This document shows, piece after piece, positions 27,485 through 36,348 of a stretch of DNA of 64,000 bases (within the stretch, counting starts at the first letter, position 1; the number at the start of each line of letters is the position of its first letter). A model generated the notes under the pieces. The model had not been told where the DNA came from and searched no databases. It was given only the letters and a program-made list of their open reading frames with translations. Position numbers and translations under genes: made by a program. The DNA is taken from contig NZ_SWBO01000002.1 of the NCBI RefSeq assembly GCF_005116475.1, positions 1 through 64,000 on the forward strand, in the 5' to 3' direction. This DNA comes from Pedobacter cryotolerans (GTDB lineage Bacteria > Bacteroidota > Bacteroidia > Sphingobacteriales > Sphingobacteriaceae).

Positions 27485-28252
27485 CTAAACGTTAAATCCA
27501 CCAGAAACTTCAATTCGTTGCGCATTAATCCATTTCGATTCATCCGAACATAAAAATGCAACAACAGAACCTATATCGTCTGGTAAACCTACTCTACCTA
27601 ATGCTGTTTGACTAGCCAAAACCTGATTAAACTCGGTATTATCCCTAACAAAACCACCACCAAAATCGGTAGCTATGGCGCCAGGCGCCACAGAATTAAC
27701 TCTAATTTTTCTTGATCCTAATTCCACCGCTTGATATCTCGACAATGAATCAACAGCTGCTTTCATTGGTCCATAAGCAGAGTATCCAGCGAATGAAAAA
27801 CGTGCCAAACCAGACGAGGTATTCACTATACTACTTCCATCATTTAAAAGTGGAAGTAGCTTTTGGGTGAGTAAATAAGGGCCTTTAAAATGAATATTCA
27901 TCATGGCATCTATCGCATCCTCGGTTGTACTTTCAAATGGCATGTTTAGGCCAACTCCGGCATTATTTACTAATGCATCTAACTTTCTGCCATTAAAATT
28001 ATTGGTTAGCAAAGCTGACAGTTGATTTTGAAATTCAGTAAAGCTAGCCGAACTTGAAAGATCAAGTTGTAGAGCAGCAGCTTTTTTTCCTAATGAACTA
28101 ATTTGCTCCACTACTTCTGTTGAGTCGGTAATTTTTGTTTGATAAGTGATAATTACATCAAAACCTTTTGCAGCTAATTGTAAAGCAGCATCTTTCCCTA
28201 ACCCACGGCTTCCGCCAGTAACTAAGGCTATTTTATTTAAATTTTGAAACAT
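27485..28252 (-). CDS. SDR family oxidoreductase
   Basis: A classical short-chain dehydrogenase/reductase of 255 residues. The NAD(P) motif is TGGSRGLGKD, NNAGVG follows, and the catalytic Ser-Tyr-Lys is seen in VNTSSGLARFSFAGYSAYGPMKAAVDSL (YxxxK as YGPMK). The end has the AQRIEVSGGFN substrate-loop motif typical of the family. The frame stays open upstream to 28417, but the ATG at 28252 directly precedes the Rossmann fold (FQNLNKIALVTGG), and the longer form would overlap the AraC-type gene. The co-oriented AraC regulator upstream probably controls it. Substrate is unknown. Confidence 0.9.
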   Translation of the reverse strand: MFQNLNKIALVTGGSRGLGKDAALQLAAKGFDVIITYQTKITDSTEVVEQISSLGKKAAALQLDLSSSASFTEFQNQLSALLTNNFNGRKLDALVNNAGVGLNMPFESTTEDAIDAMMNIHFKGPYLLTQKLLPLLNDGSSIVNTSSGLARFSFAGYSAYGPMKAAVDSLSRYQAVELGSRKIRVNSVAPGAIATDFGGGFVRDNTEFNQVLASQTALGRVGLPDDIGSVVAFLCSDESKWINAQRIEVSGGFNV

Positions 28253-28343
28253 GTTTTGTATATTTAATTTACACCCCAAAATTGCGTATAAACCAAATGA
28301 AAAGTTTGCATGTTTCAAATTAATATTTGCAAAAATCAAATAA

Positions 28344-29276
28344 TTACGTTCTGTATACCAAAGGTGATACACTGTTGTTCTTTTTAAAGAAGTTAGAAAA
28401 ATGGGCAACTTCCTCAAAGCCTAAACTATAGGCAATTTCAGAAACATTCCAATTGGTTTGCTGAAGTAAAATTTTGGCTTCTTGATTAATCCTACTTCCA
28501 ATAATATCTCCAGTTGTTTTACCTATGGTTTCTTTAAGTACCTTATTTAAATGATTAACATGAACGTTCAAAGCATCGGCATATTGTTTTGGTGTTTTTA
28601 GCTGCAAAACCTGCGCTATATTTTCAATTGGAAACTGTCTTTCTAGCAATTCAATAAATAAAGATGCTATTCTTGTAGTGGCTGTTTTAACATTATTTTG
28701 CGGGGCAATAGGTTTAAGTTTTTGACCATAATGAATTAATTCCATTAAATAGTTGCGAAGCAGTTCATACTTATATTGATAACTAGAAGCCATCTCTAAA
28801 TGTATTTTGTCAAAAATTTGTTCAACAGCTTTATATTGTTCTCCAGAAATTTGAAATACAAAATCGCTTTGATTAGAAAAAACAGGAAGTAAATCAATAT
28901 CCAAACCTATCTTAGAAATAGGTGCAAAATCTTTAGTAAAAACACAAAAATGACCAGACTGGTCTGTAGCTGTATTTGGCGTATATCGATAGGGTATTTT
29001 TGGCGTTGCAAACAACAAGCCGTATGTATCTATTTTTACAGTTTTACCTGCATATTCCACTAGATTTTCTCCGTTAATTAAACTCACTTTATAGTAAGTC
29101 CTTCTGTTATAGGGCATATCAGGCTTACCTGCACTAGACTTGTACATGTCTTTAATATTAAAAACATTAAAGTGACCAATATCTTTATTTAAATTTTCGG
29201 CTAGAAAGTGTTCTAAATCAGAACAGGTTTCTTTGAATATTTCTTTGTAAAATTCTCGTATAGTAATGCTCGTCAT
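28344..29276 (-). CDS. AraC family transcriptional regulator
   Basis: A 310-residue protein whose N-terminal cupin-like sensor (HFNVFNIKDM, YYKVSLINGENLVEYAGKTVKI, LLFATPKIPYRY) is joined to two C-terminal HTH motifs (YADALNVHVNHLNKVLKETIGKTTGDIIGSRI and WNVSEIAYSLGFEEVAHFSNFFKKNNSVSP). That is the standard AraC/XylS DNA-binding pair. The start at 29276 (MTSITIREF) is preferred over one ten codons upstream. The gene lies 91 bp upstream of the SDR gene on the same strand, and such pairs are common in Bacteroidota. It probably activates the SDR gene in response to an unknown small molecule. Confidence 0.9.
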   Translation of the reverse strand: MTSITIREFYKEIFKETCSDLEHFLAENLNKDIGHFNVFNIKDMYKSSAGKPDMPYNRRTYYKVSLINGENLVEYAGKTVKIDTYGLLFATPKIPYRYTPNTATDQSGHFCVFTKDFAPISKIGLDIDLLPVFSNQSDFVFQISGEQYKAVEQIFDKIHLEMASSYQYKYELLRNYLMELIHYGQKLKPIAPQNNVKTATTRIASLFIELLERQFPIENIAQVLQLKTPKQYADALNVHVNHLNKVLKETIGKTTGDIIGSRINQEAKILLQQTNWNVSEIAYSLGFEEVAHFSNFFKKNNSVSPLVYRT

Positions 29277-29779
29277 CGTTTTGCGAAATTCAAATATACA
29301 TTTCAATTATAAACAATCATATTTAATTCATTAATAATGCTTCTTATACCCAAACCCTTTCTGCTTAACCAAGTAACAGTTTGCCATTAAACTCACATAT
29401 CGTTTACACTATTTTGTGTTGTGCAAATTTCAAAGTGCTAATTTTTATATAGCTAGGTATATAGTTTCATTCAAATAGTTATTTAACTGTGAATTAATAA
29501 TGATAGCTAGATAGATGTAAAAAGTGCTATTTACAACTTTAAATTTTTATTTGTTTATCCATATTTCCAAAACAAAACTTAGTAGTCGATTGTCTGTAAG
29601 CTAAAGCTTATCATTATTCTGAAAACCAATATTTTATAAATAAACAACAGCAGTTTAATTGGCTAAAAACAGAGAAACTATTAAAACTATTTAGCATTAC
29701 TATCACCGTATTTAATGTAGATGGACTTAAAAAATGAAAAATCACCTATAGGTTAATATATTTTACAGCAAGATATTAG
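29277..29779. other. AT-rich divergent intergenic region
   Basis: About 500 bp between the AraC-type gene and the mla operon. It must contain both divergent promoters. I see no ORF, RNA gene or strong hairpin, and no convincing TTTG/TAnnTTTG promoter pair with the right spacing. Confidence 0.4.
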
Positions 29780-30595
29780 ATGCAAACAAAATCAAATGAT
29801 CACGAAGTAGAAATAAAGGAAGCTACTATTCAGCCACCAGGAAAATTTGCTACGATGTTTTTAACCATTTATGAGGTCTATCGTTTCATCGTTAGGTTTT
29901 TTAAGGAAGCTTTTCTCCCTCCATACGAACTAAAAGAGTTGATGAGACAGTGTTATGAAATAGGTTATCGATCAGCTTTGCTCATTTCTACAACTGGTTT
30001 TATTACAGGTTTAGTTTTTACAAAACAATCCAGACCTTCCTTATCAGAGTTTGGCGCTACTTCATGGCTACCTTCTTTGGTTGGCATCGCACTCATTAGA
30101 ACCTTGGCGCCTTTATTAACCGGTTTAATAGCGGCTGGCAAAGTTGGATCGAGCATTGGAGCCGAACTTGGCTCGATGAAAGTTACCGAACAAATTGATG
30201 CGATGGAAGTTTCGGCAACCAATCCTTTTAAATATTTAGTGGTAACAAGGGTACTTGCAGCAACCATCACCTTACCTATTTTAACATTTTATACTGCAAT
30301 GATTGGTATGTTGGGTTCGCTTCTCAACGTTTCAATGAACGAAGGAACAAGTGCCAGTGCTTTTTTTCAAAGTTCATTAGAAAGTATTACTTTTTTAGAT
30401 ATTACCGCATCTACCATTAAAGCTATTTTATTCGGTTTTACAATCGGTATTGTTGGTTGTTTTCAGGGATATAACTCAACTAAAGGTACCGAAGGAGTTG
30501 GTAAAGCCGCAAATGCCTCGGTGGTTATTGCCATGTTTTTAATTTTTGTGGAGGAAGTAATCTGTGTTCAATTTTTTAGCCTCTTTTTAAACTAG
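29780..30595 (+). CDS. mlaE: MlaE-type ABC transporter permease
   Basis: A 271-residue MlaE/YrbE permease of the retrograde phospholipid ABC transporter in the inner membrane. Visible features are the amphipathic N-terminal helix region, ALLISTTGFITGLVFTKQSRP, ALIRTLAPLLTGLIAAGKVGSSIGAELGSMKVTEQIDAMEV (the strongly conserved MlaE signature), and a final hydrophobic helix. It works with the ATPase and MCE protein encoded just downstream. The three genes are spaced by 6 and 3 bp and are clearly one operon. As usual in Bacteroidota, mlaB and mlaC are not adjacent. Confidence 0.93.
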   Translation: MQTKSNDHEVEIKEATIQPPGKFATMFLTIYEVYRFIVRFFKEAFLPPYELKELMRQCYEIGYRSALLISTTGFITGLVFTKQSRPSLSEFGATSWLPSLVGIALIRTLAPLLTGLIAAGKVGSSIGAELGSMKVTEQIDAMEVSATNPFKYLVVTRVLAATITLPILTFYTAMIGMLGSLLNVSMNEGTSASAFFQSSLESITFLDITASTIKAILFGFTIGIVGCFQGYNSTKGTEGVGKAANASVVIAMFLIFVEEVICVQFFSLFLN

Positions 30596-30601
30596 GTATT
30601 T

Positions 30602-31375
30602 ATGGTACAAAAAAAACTAACCGATTTAAATGGCGAAAAGGTAATAGAGATAAAGGATCTATACAAATCTTTTGGAAAGCTTAATGTATTATCTGCTGCG
30701 AATTTAAATGTAATGAAAGGTGAAAACCTAGTTATACTAGGGAAATCTGGTACAGGTAAATCGGTACTTATTAAAATTATTGTGGGTTTGCTAATGCCAG
30801 ATAGTGGAATTGTTAACGTTTTGGGGCAAACTGTAGACCAAATTAGCTACAAAGAACTTTTAGCTTTGCGTTTACGTGTTGGCTTTTCATTTCAAAACAG
30901 CGCATTATATGATAGCATGACTGTAAAGCAAAATTTAGAGTTTCCATTGGTTCGAAATCAGCGATTGCTTACCAAAGCCGAAACCGCAAAACGTGTTGAC
31001 GAAATGTTAGATGCAGTGGGATTACTCAAAACACTAAATCAAATGCCTTCAGAACTTTCTGGTGGGCAGCGTAAAAGAATTGGCATTGCCAGAACACTTA
31101 TTTTACAACCAGAGATTATGCTTTACGACGAGCCTACCGCTGGGTTAGATCCGGTAACCTGCATAGAAATTAATACTTTGATTAACGATGTTCAGGAACG
31201 TTTTCATACCAGCGCCATCATTATTACACACGATTTAACCTGCGCCAAAGAAGTAGGAAATAGAATCGCCATGCTGGCTGATGAGCGTTTTGAAAGACAG
31301 GGTGCTTTTGAAGATGTTTTTAATTCTGGAGACCTAGCAGCCCAACCATTTTATGATTATAATTTTATCCAATAA
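30602..31375 (+). CDS. mlaF: MlaF-type ABC transporter ATP-binding protein
   Basis: A 257-residue ABC ATPase. Walker A is LGKSGTGKSVLIK, the signature is SELSGGQRKRIGIARTL, Walker B is IMLYDEPTAGLDPVT, and the switch His lies in IIITHDLTC. The YKSFGKLNVLSAANLNV opening and the Q-loop FSFQNSALYDSMTV match MlaF. It powers lipid movement by the MlaE permease. It starts 6 bp after mlaE and is followed at 3 bp by the MCE gene, so translation is probably coupled. Confidence 0.93.
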   Translation: MVQKKLTDLNGEKVIEIKDLYKSFGKLNVLSAANLNVMKGENLVILGKSGTGKSVLIKIIVGLLMPDSGIVNVLGQTVDQISYKELLALRLRVGFSFQNSALYDSMTVKQNLEFPLVRNQRLLTKAETAKRVDEMLDAVGLLKTLNQMPSELSGGQRKRIGIARTLILQPEIMLYDEPTAGLDPVTCIEINTLINDVQERFHTSAIIITHDLTCAKEVGNRIAMLADERFERQGAFEDVFNSGDLAAQPFYDYNFIQ

Positions 31376-31378
31376 AAC

Positions 31379-32371
31379 ATGGCATTAACAGACAACCGTA
31401 GAAAAATAACAGTAGGGATTTTCATCGCCCTTGGCCTTCTTATTTTTATTCTTGGAATTTTTACGCTGGGCTCGCAGAAAAAAACATTTGTAAAAAGTTT
31501 TACACTTAGTGTAATATTTGATGATATCCAAGGATTGAAAAAAGGCAATAATGTTTGGTTTTCTGGTGTGAAAATAGGAACTATTAAAAAGATTGAATTT
31601 TTTGGCACTTCTCAGGTTAAAATATTAATGAGTATTGAGGAAGATGTGCATCAATATATACACAAAGATGCAGGAGCAAGCATTAGTGCCGATGGATTAA
31701 TTGGTAATAAGATTGTGGTAATAACAGGCGGAAATCCAAAATTACCATTTGTAGAAGATGGAGACCAATTGAAAGTGGACGCTTCTATTTCTACTGATGA
31801 TATGATGAAAACCCTGCAGGTAAATAATAAAAACTTAGTAGAAATTACTAGTGATTTTAAATTACTTGCCAGAAATTTGGTAGAAGGAAAAGGAGCTGCA
31901 GGTGCATTGCTTACCGACCAACAAATTGCAAATGATTTTAAGGCAATGGTGGCAAATTTAAATAAAACAGCTGTAGCAACAAGTCGCACTGCGGATGAAA
32001 TGAGCAAATTTGCAGGTACATTAAATACAAAAGATGGGTTGATGAATAAATTACTAACCGATACAGCTGTTTTTACGAAATTCCAGCAATCTGCACAATC
32101 ACTGCAAAAATCAGCACAATCTGCACAAGAACTTGCTGCGAACCTGAACTCAGCATCAGCAAAATTAAAATCGAGTGATAATGCAGCAGGTTTATTGTTG
32201 AATGATGCCAAAACTGCTGAACAAATTAAGGCAATTGTGAGCAACTTAGAAACTGGAAGTAAAAAGCTGGATGAAAATTTGGAAGCCCTGCAAAGCAATT
32301 TTTTATTGAGGGGATTTTTTAAAAAAAGAGCCAAAGAACAGGAAAAGCAAGCAAAGGAAATCAAACCATAA
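31379..32371 (+). CDS. mlaD: MCE domain (MlaD-type) lipid-binding protein
   Basis: A 330-residue protein with one N-terminal transmembrane helix (TVGIFIALGLLIFILGIFTLG) and one MCE domain (about 35-115: LSVIFDDIQGLKKGNNVWFSGVKIGTIKKIEF, ADGLIGNKIVVITGG). A long helical, Gln/Ala/Ser-rich tail follows (about 150-300, with repeated QSAQSLQKSAQSAQ), as in PqiB/MlaD relatives of Bacteroidota, and may form a periplasmic tunnel or coil. It ends with a basic segment FFKKRAKEQEKQAKE. It is the substrate-binding part of the MlaEFD complex that carries phospholipid between membranes. Confidence 0.9.
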   Translation: MALTDNRRKITVGIFIALGLLIFILGIFTLGSQKKTFVKSFTLSVIFDDIQGLKKGNNVWFSGVKIGTIKKIEFFGTSQVKILMSIEEDVHQYIHKDAGASISADGLIGNKIVVITGGNPKLPFVEDGDQLKVDASISTDDMMKTLQVNNKNLVEITSDFKLLARNLVEGKGAAGALLTDQQIANDFKAMVANLNKTAVATSRTADEMSKFAGTLNTKDGLMNKLLTDTAVFTKFQQSAQSLQKSAQSAQELAANLNSASAKLKSSDNAAGLLLNDAKTAEQIKAIVSNLETGSKKLDENLEALQSNFLLRGFFKKRAKEQEKQAKEIKP

Positions 32372-32382
32372 ATCAAATTTTT

Positions 32383-33093
32383 ATGAAAATACCATATCTC
32401 CTATCCTTTTGCTTTTTGATATTGCTGCAAACTGCCTGTGCTCAAGATCAATCACCTTATACTTTCAAAAAGCCATCTGCAAATGGCACTGGTAAGATTT
32501 ACATGGGCAGAGAGATTGCACATGTAATGAGTTTTGAGGGTGTAGATTGGTTGGAACGCAACAGCCGAACACAGGAAGAAAATACGACACTAGCCTTGGC
32601 TTCCCTACCGCTCAAAAACAATAGTGTAGTGGCCGATGTAGGTGCAGGCTCTGGATTTTACACTTTTCGAGTTGCCCAGCGCATTCCAAAGGGCAAAGTT
32701 TATGCGATAGAGATTCAGGATGATGCCATTGCCTACCTCAAAAAAAAGGCACTTGATGACCGACTTACCAACGTGGAAGTAATTAAAGGTACTGAAAAGA
32801 CACCCAATTTACCCGCCAACTCTATCGATTTGGCATTTATGGTAGATGTTTACCACGAACTACAACACCCTGCAGCTTATTTAGCAGCCTTGAGCAAGGC
32901 ACTTAAACCCAATGGACAATTACTGTTGCTAGAGTACAAGGAAGAAGATCCGATGGTAGCCATTAAACCTGAACACAAAATGAGCGTAAAACAAACGAAA
33001 AAGGAACTCGCTGCAAATGGTTTTAAGTTGGTTAAAAACGGCACATTTTTACCATTGCAACATTTTCTGTTGTTTGAGAAAACTGGGAATTAA
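32383..33093 (+). CDS. Exported SAM-dependent methyltransferase-like protein
   Basis: A class I methyltransferase fold of 236 residues: motif I VVADVGAGSGFYTF, motif II YAIEIQDDAIAYL, NSIDLAFMVDVYHELQHP, and a C-terminal GQLLLLEYKEEDP. It begins with a clear export signal (MKIPYLLSFCFLILLQTACA, cleavage probably after ACA). A SAM-dependent enzyme outside the cytoplasm is odd, since SAM is not expected there. Related Bacteroidota proteins with the same signal are known to me, so it is unlikely to be a start-site error. It follows mlaD by 11 bp and may be cotranscribed. Substrate unknown. Confidence 0.8.
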   Translation: MKIPYLLSFCFLILLQTACAQDQSPYTFKKPSANGTGKIYMGREIAHVMSFEGVDWLERNSRTQEENTTLALASLPLKNNSVVADVGAGSGFYTFRVAQRIPKGKVYAIEIQDDAIAYLKKKALDDRLTNVEVIKGTEKTPNLPANSIDLAFMVDVYHELQHPAAYLAALSKALKPNGQLLLLEYKEEDPMVAIKPEHKMSVKQTKKELAANGFKLVKNGTFLPLQHFLLFEKTGN

Positions 33094-33139
33094 CTATAAC
33101 GCTTGTTGAATTTCAAATTTTGCTTCAACTCCATTTTAC

Positions 33140-34891
33140 CTATGCAACAGGTAATTGAAAACTAAACTTACTTCCCTCACCAACCGAACTTTCTACCCAA
33201 ATATTGCCATTTTCTGCTTCAATAAAGTCTTTAGAAATAGCTAAACCCAAACCAGATCCAGATTTGTTTTGCCCGTCTGTTGGTACTTGATAATAGCGGT
33301 CGAATAATCGTTTTTGGTACTGTTCTTCAATTCCTTTGCCGAAATCTTTTACAGAGAATGTGATGAATTTATCTTGCTCAAAAACATCAATGATAATTTT
33401 AGATTTAGCTGAGCTGTACCTTAACGCATTTGATAAAAAATTAACCATTACCCAAGCTGTTTTTTGAACATCGGCATTTACAAAAGGCAGGTTATTTGTA
33501 CTGTTAAACACTAAATCTATACCCTTTTGCTCGGCTTGAAATTGCACTGCAGCCAAAGCAAAATTTACAATTTCTACAGGATTAGTTTTTACTAAATTCA
33601 ACTGCAAGTTTCCAGTTTCTACCTGCGCTAAATCCAACAACTCGCTGGTAATTTTTAATAACCTTTCGCTATCTTCTTTAATGTGGTTTACCAATTGATT
33701 TTGTTCCTCATTCATTACACCAACTCGTTCATCATTTAGCAATTTTAAACTCATTTTTATGGATGATAATGGCGTTTTTAACTCGTGAGAAACCGTAGCA
33801 ATAAAATTTGTTTTAGCTTCATCTAACTCCTTAAATTTAGTTACATTTTTAAGGATGTAAACTTTACCTGCAGATTTGCCAGCGGTTATTAAAGTTTGCT
33901 CATTCGGGTCATCCAGATTTGGAATAACAATTTCTCTGTTTTCTAATATGAAATAAGATTCCTTTTCATTGGCATAAATTTTAACTGGTTCATCGCCTAT
34001 TTTCTCTGTCAACAATCTTTTAAATAATTCATTTTTTTGAGCCAATTCTACAGCATTTTTACCAATTACATAGGCCGAGTTTAAGTTTAATAACTCACTT
34101 GCAACCTTATTTAAAAATAGGATTTCTTGCTTTTCGTTTAGTCCAATAATTGCATCTTGCATTTGCTCAATTATGGTTTCTATTCGCTGTTTTTCTGAAA
34201 TGAGCTGTGCAACATTGCTATTGTCCCAGTTTTTTAACTCGATTGCCATTTTATTAAAAGCCAAAGCCAATTCGCTAAATTCATCACTACCTTTAAAATC
34301 AAGCTTCTGTCTGTAATTTTTACGACTTATTTCCTTAATTCCTGCTAATAATTCTCGTAACGGATTAGCAATAAACCCAGGAAAGTTTACAATAAAACTA
34401 AATAGAATGATGAAAGTTATTGATGCAGTTACGCTTAAGTAAATAGTTGCTTTTTGCGTAGCTTTTTGTGCCTCATCATTTTTTTTAACGATGGCATTCA
34501 TATTCAGTTCGTCAATATTGCGCAATTGCAACCGAATTTGAGCCATTGCATTATTTTTTGCCTCAATAGCATTATTAGGATTGGCAATACTTACAAATGC
34601 TTTTCGCAATGCGATAACAGCATTTTTTTCTCCGTTTTCGGTGATGTTGTTTTCTTCTAATTTTAAAGCTTTATCAAACGCCGAAACGTTTTTTAAGTTG
34701 ATGTTCCCATTTTCATTATCCAATGCAGTTAGCATCTCATTTACATAAATTAACGATTTATAATTATCCTTTAAGATAACCTTAGAACGTTCTGAAATTT
34801 GGTTGATATGATATAGAGAAATACCTCCGAAACTAATTACCACCAAGAATAAAAAGCCGAAACCAAGTCTGAGTTTTGTTTTAATGTTCAT
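33140..34891 (-). CDS. Sensor histidine kinase of the Kdp system
   Basis: A 583-residue inner-membrane kinase. Transmembrane helix 1 is at about 8-28, a helical periplasmic domain at 29-148, helix 2 at about 149-172, HAMP at 173-225, a PAS-like domain at 235-345 (MQDAIIGLNEKQEILFLNKVASELL), HisKA with His369 in ATVSHELKTPL, and HATPase with VNFLSNALRY, DFGKGI and SGSGLGLAIS. Next to the truncated kdpD and the kdp genes, it most likely supplies the kinase half that the short KdpD lacks, and passes phosphate to the NtrC-type regulator encoded at the other end of the cluster. This pairing is inferred from position. Confidence 0.88.
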   Translation of the reverse strand: MNIKTKLRLGFGFLFLVVISFGGISLYHINQISERSKVILKDNYKSLIYVNEMLTALDNENGNINLKNVSAFDKALKLEENNITENGEKNAVIALRKAFVSIANPNNAIEAKNNAMAQIRLQLRNIDELNMNAIVKKNDEAQKATQKATIYLSVTASITFIILFSFIVNFPGFIANPLRELLAGIKEISRKNYRQKLDFKGSDEFSELALAFNKMAIELKNWDNSNVAQLISEKQRIETIIEQMQDAIIGLNEKQEILFLNKVASELLNLNSAYVIGKNAVELAQKNELFKRLLTEKIGDEPVKIYANEKESYFILENREIVIPNLDDPNEQTLITAGKSAGKVYILKNVTKFKELDEAKTNFIATVSHELKTPLSSIKMSLKLLNDERVGVMNEEQNQLVNHIKEDSERLLKITSELLDLAQVETGNLQLNLVKTNPVEIVNFALAAVQFQAEQKGIDLVFNSTNNLPFVNADVQKTAWVMVNFLSNALRYSSAKSKIIIDVFEQDKFITFSVKDFGKGIEEQYQKRLFDRYYQVPTDGQNKSGSGLGLAISKDFIEAENGNIWVESSVGEGSKFSFQLPVA

Positions 34892-34918
34892 TTTACTATA
34901 ATAGTTGTTTTAAATATT

Positions 34919-35021
34919 AACCACCCCGCCCTTTGGGCACCCCTCCAAAGGAGGGGAATTGCGTTTTACATTCCCTCCGATGAAAAATCTGAGGGTGGTT
35001 GCAAACCGGGGTGTTTAAATT
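34919..35021. repeat. GC-rich palindromic intergenic repeat
   Basis: It begins aaccaccccgccctttgggc and contains the perfect hairpin cccctccaaaggagggg (34940-34956); an inverted counterpart ends gcaaaccggggtg. It belongs to the same family as the element at 36180-36273 on the other side of the kdpD gene. Confidence 0.8.
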
Positions 35022-35046
35022 TTAGACTGATTAAACTCATTTTTTA

Positions 35047-36159
35047 TCAAGACAAAATAACTAAATCTGTTTCTGTTTTTGCCATCGCTTTTAGCAGCTG
35101 ATTAAATACACTTGTACTCAAAATCAATTGAAAAAGATTGAAATGCGGTTTGCCAATACAAATGGTAGTCACCTCTTTTTCCATTGCTAAATTGATAATT
35201 GTTTTTGTAATCTCATTGCTTTTAATTCTGATGACTTCCGCCCCTAATTCTGTTGCTAACTTTAAATTATTAAGTAAATATCGTTGTTTGTCTAACTTAA
35301 TTTTATCAGCGGTTTCATTATTACTTTGTACATACAAAACCAACCAAGGCGAGTGATAGTAAGAAGCCAAACGAGCCGTTTTTCTAATTACAACTTTTGC
35401 TGTTTCCTGATTTGAAGAGATACACGCCAGAAATCGTTCTTGCCTTAATTTAACCTGTTTAGGCACCTCAATATTTACTTTCCGCTCTACCTGATGGGCA
35501 ACTTCTTTTAGAGCCAACTCCCTCAATTGCAATATCTTTTCGGCTTTAAAAAAGTTATTCAAAGCTTGCTCAATTTTATTGGCTTGATAAATTTTTCCTT
35601 CTTTTAATCGGTTCAATAATTCATCAGCGGTTAAATCTATGTTTACAATTTCATCAGCAATTTCTAAAATCTTATCAGGAATTCTTTCCGTAATCGGGAT
35701 GCCCGTAATTTGCTCTACCTCTTCATTAATACTTTCTAAATGCTGAATATTTACCGCCGAAATTACACTGATACCAGCTTCTAAAATATCTAAAACATCT
35801 TGCCATCGCTTTGCATTTTTGCTGCCTTCTACATTGGTATGAGCCAATTCATCTACAATCACAATTTCTGGATGCGCATTGATAATTCCATGCACATCCA
35901 TTTCTTCTAACTCTTTGGCTTTATAAAAGATTTTCTTCCTAGCAATAACCGGAATGCCAGCTAATAATTCGTGGGTTTCTTTTCTGAAATGCGTTTCGAT
36001 ATAGCCAATTCTAACATCAACGTTGTTGCGTAAAAGAGAATGCGCTTCTTGCAACATCCGGTAAGTTTTACCCACACCAGCACTCATACCGATGTAAATT
36101 TTTAACTTACCCCTGCGGTTTTTTTTAACTAAATCTAGAAAATCACGAACGTCTTGCAT
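35047..36159 (-). CDS. kdpD: Truncated KdpD: N-terminal sensor plus USP domain
   Basis: A 370-residue protein equal to the cytoplasmic N-terminal part of KdpD. The KdpD domain opens KKNRRGKLKIYIGMSAGVGKTYRML with Walker A at residues 24-32 and a Walker-B-like IVIVDELAHTNVEGSKNAKRWQ, then NIQHLESINEEVEQITG. A universal-stress-protein domain follows from about 240 (FLACISSNQETAKVVIRKTARLA, IKSNEITKTIINLAMEKEVTTICIGKP). Standard KdpD continues with four transmembrane helices and a kinase; here these are absent and a separate kinase is encoded 155 bp downstream. It senses potassium limitation or turgor. Confidence 0.92.
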   Translation of the reverse strand: MQDVRDFLDLVKKNRRGKLKIYIGMSAGVGKTYRMLQEAHSLLRNNVDVRIGYIETHFRKETHELLAGIPVIARKKIFYKAKELEEMDVHGIINAHPEIVIVDELAHTNVEGSKNAKRWQDVLDILEAGISVISAVNIQHLESINEEVEQITGIPITERIPDKILEIADEIVNIDLTADELLNRLKEGKIYQANKIEQALNNFFKAEKILQLRELALKEVAHQVERKVNIEVPKQVKLRQERFLACISSNQETAKVVIRKTARLASYYHSPWLVLYVQSNNETADKIKLDKQRYLLNNLKLATELGAEVIRIKSNEITKTIINLAMEKEVTTICIGKPHFNLFQLILSTSVFNQLLKAMAKTETDLVILS

Positions 36160-36179
36160 ATTTTAAATTGATTTTAGGA

Positions 36180-36273
36180 ACCACCCCGTCCGCCGCGGCG
36201 GCCACCCCTCCAATGGAGGGGAATTGCGACCTTAATTCCCCTCTTTTAGAGGGGTGCCCAACGGGCGGGGTGT
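36180..36273. repeat. GC-rich palindromic intergenic repeat
   Basis: It starts accaccccgtccgccgcggc and ends aacgggcggggtg, so the whole unit is an inverted repeat. Inner hairpins are ccgccgcggcgg and cccctccaatggagggg. It is related to the repeat at 34919-35021 and lies between the porin gene and kdpD. Confidence 0.8.
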
Positions 36274-36348
36274 TTAATTTTGAAACATTTTATTTTTACA
36301 TTCATAATCTTTCAGACTTTCCGACCTCCCGACTTCCGGACTATCAAT

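Noticed and set aside
29277-29779. Possible riboswitch or small RNA in the long gap before mlaE
   Set aside because: No conserved motif or stable hairpin could be identified by eye.
31651-32376. 241-codon minus-strand frame opposite mlaD
   Set aside because: Long, but its composition (Ser/Ala/Phe-rich) mirrors the repetitive helical tail of MlaD; mlaD has a clear MCE domain and operon context.
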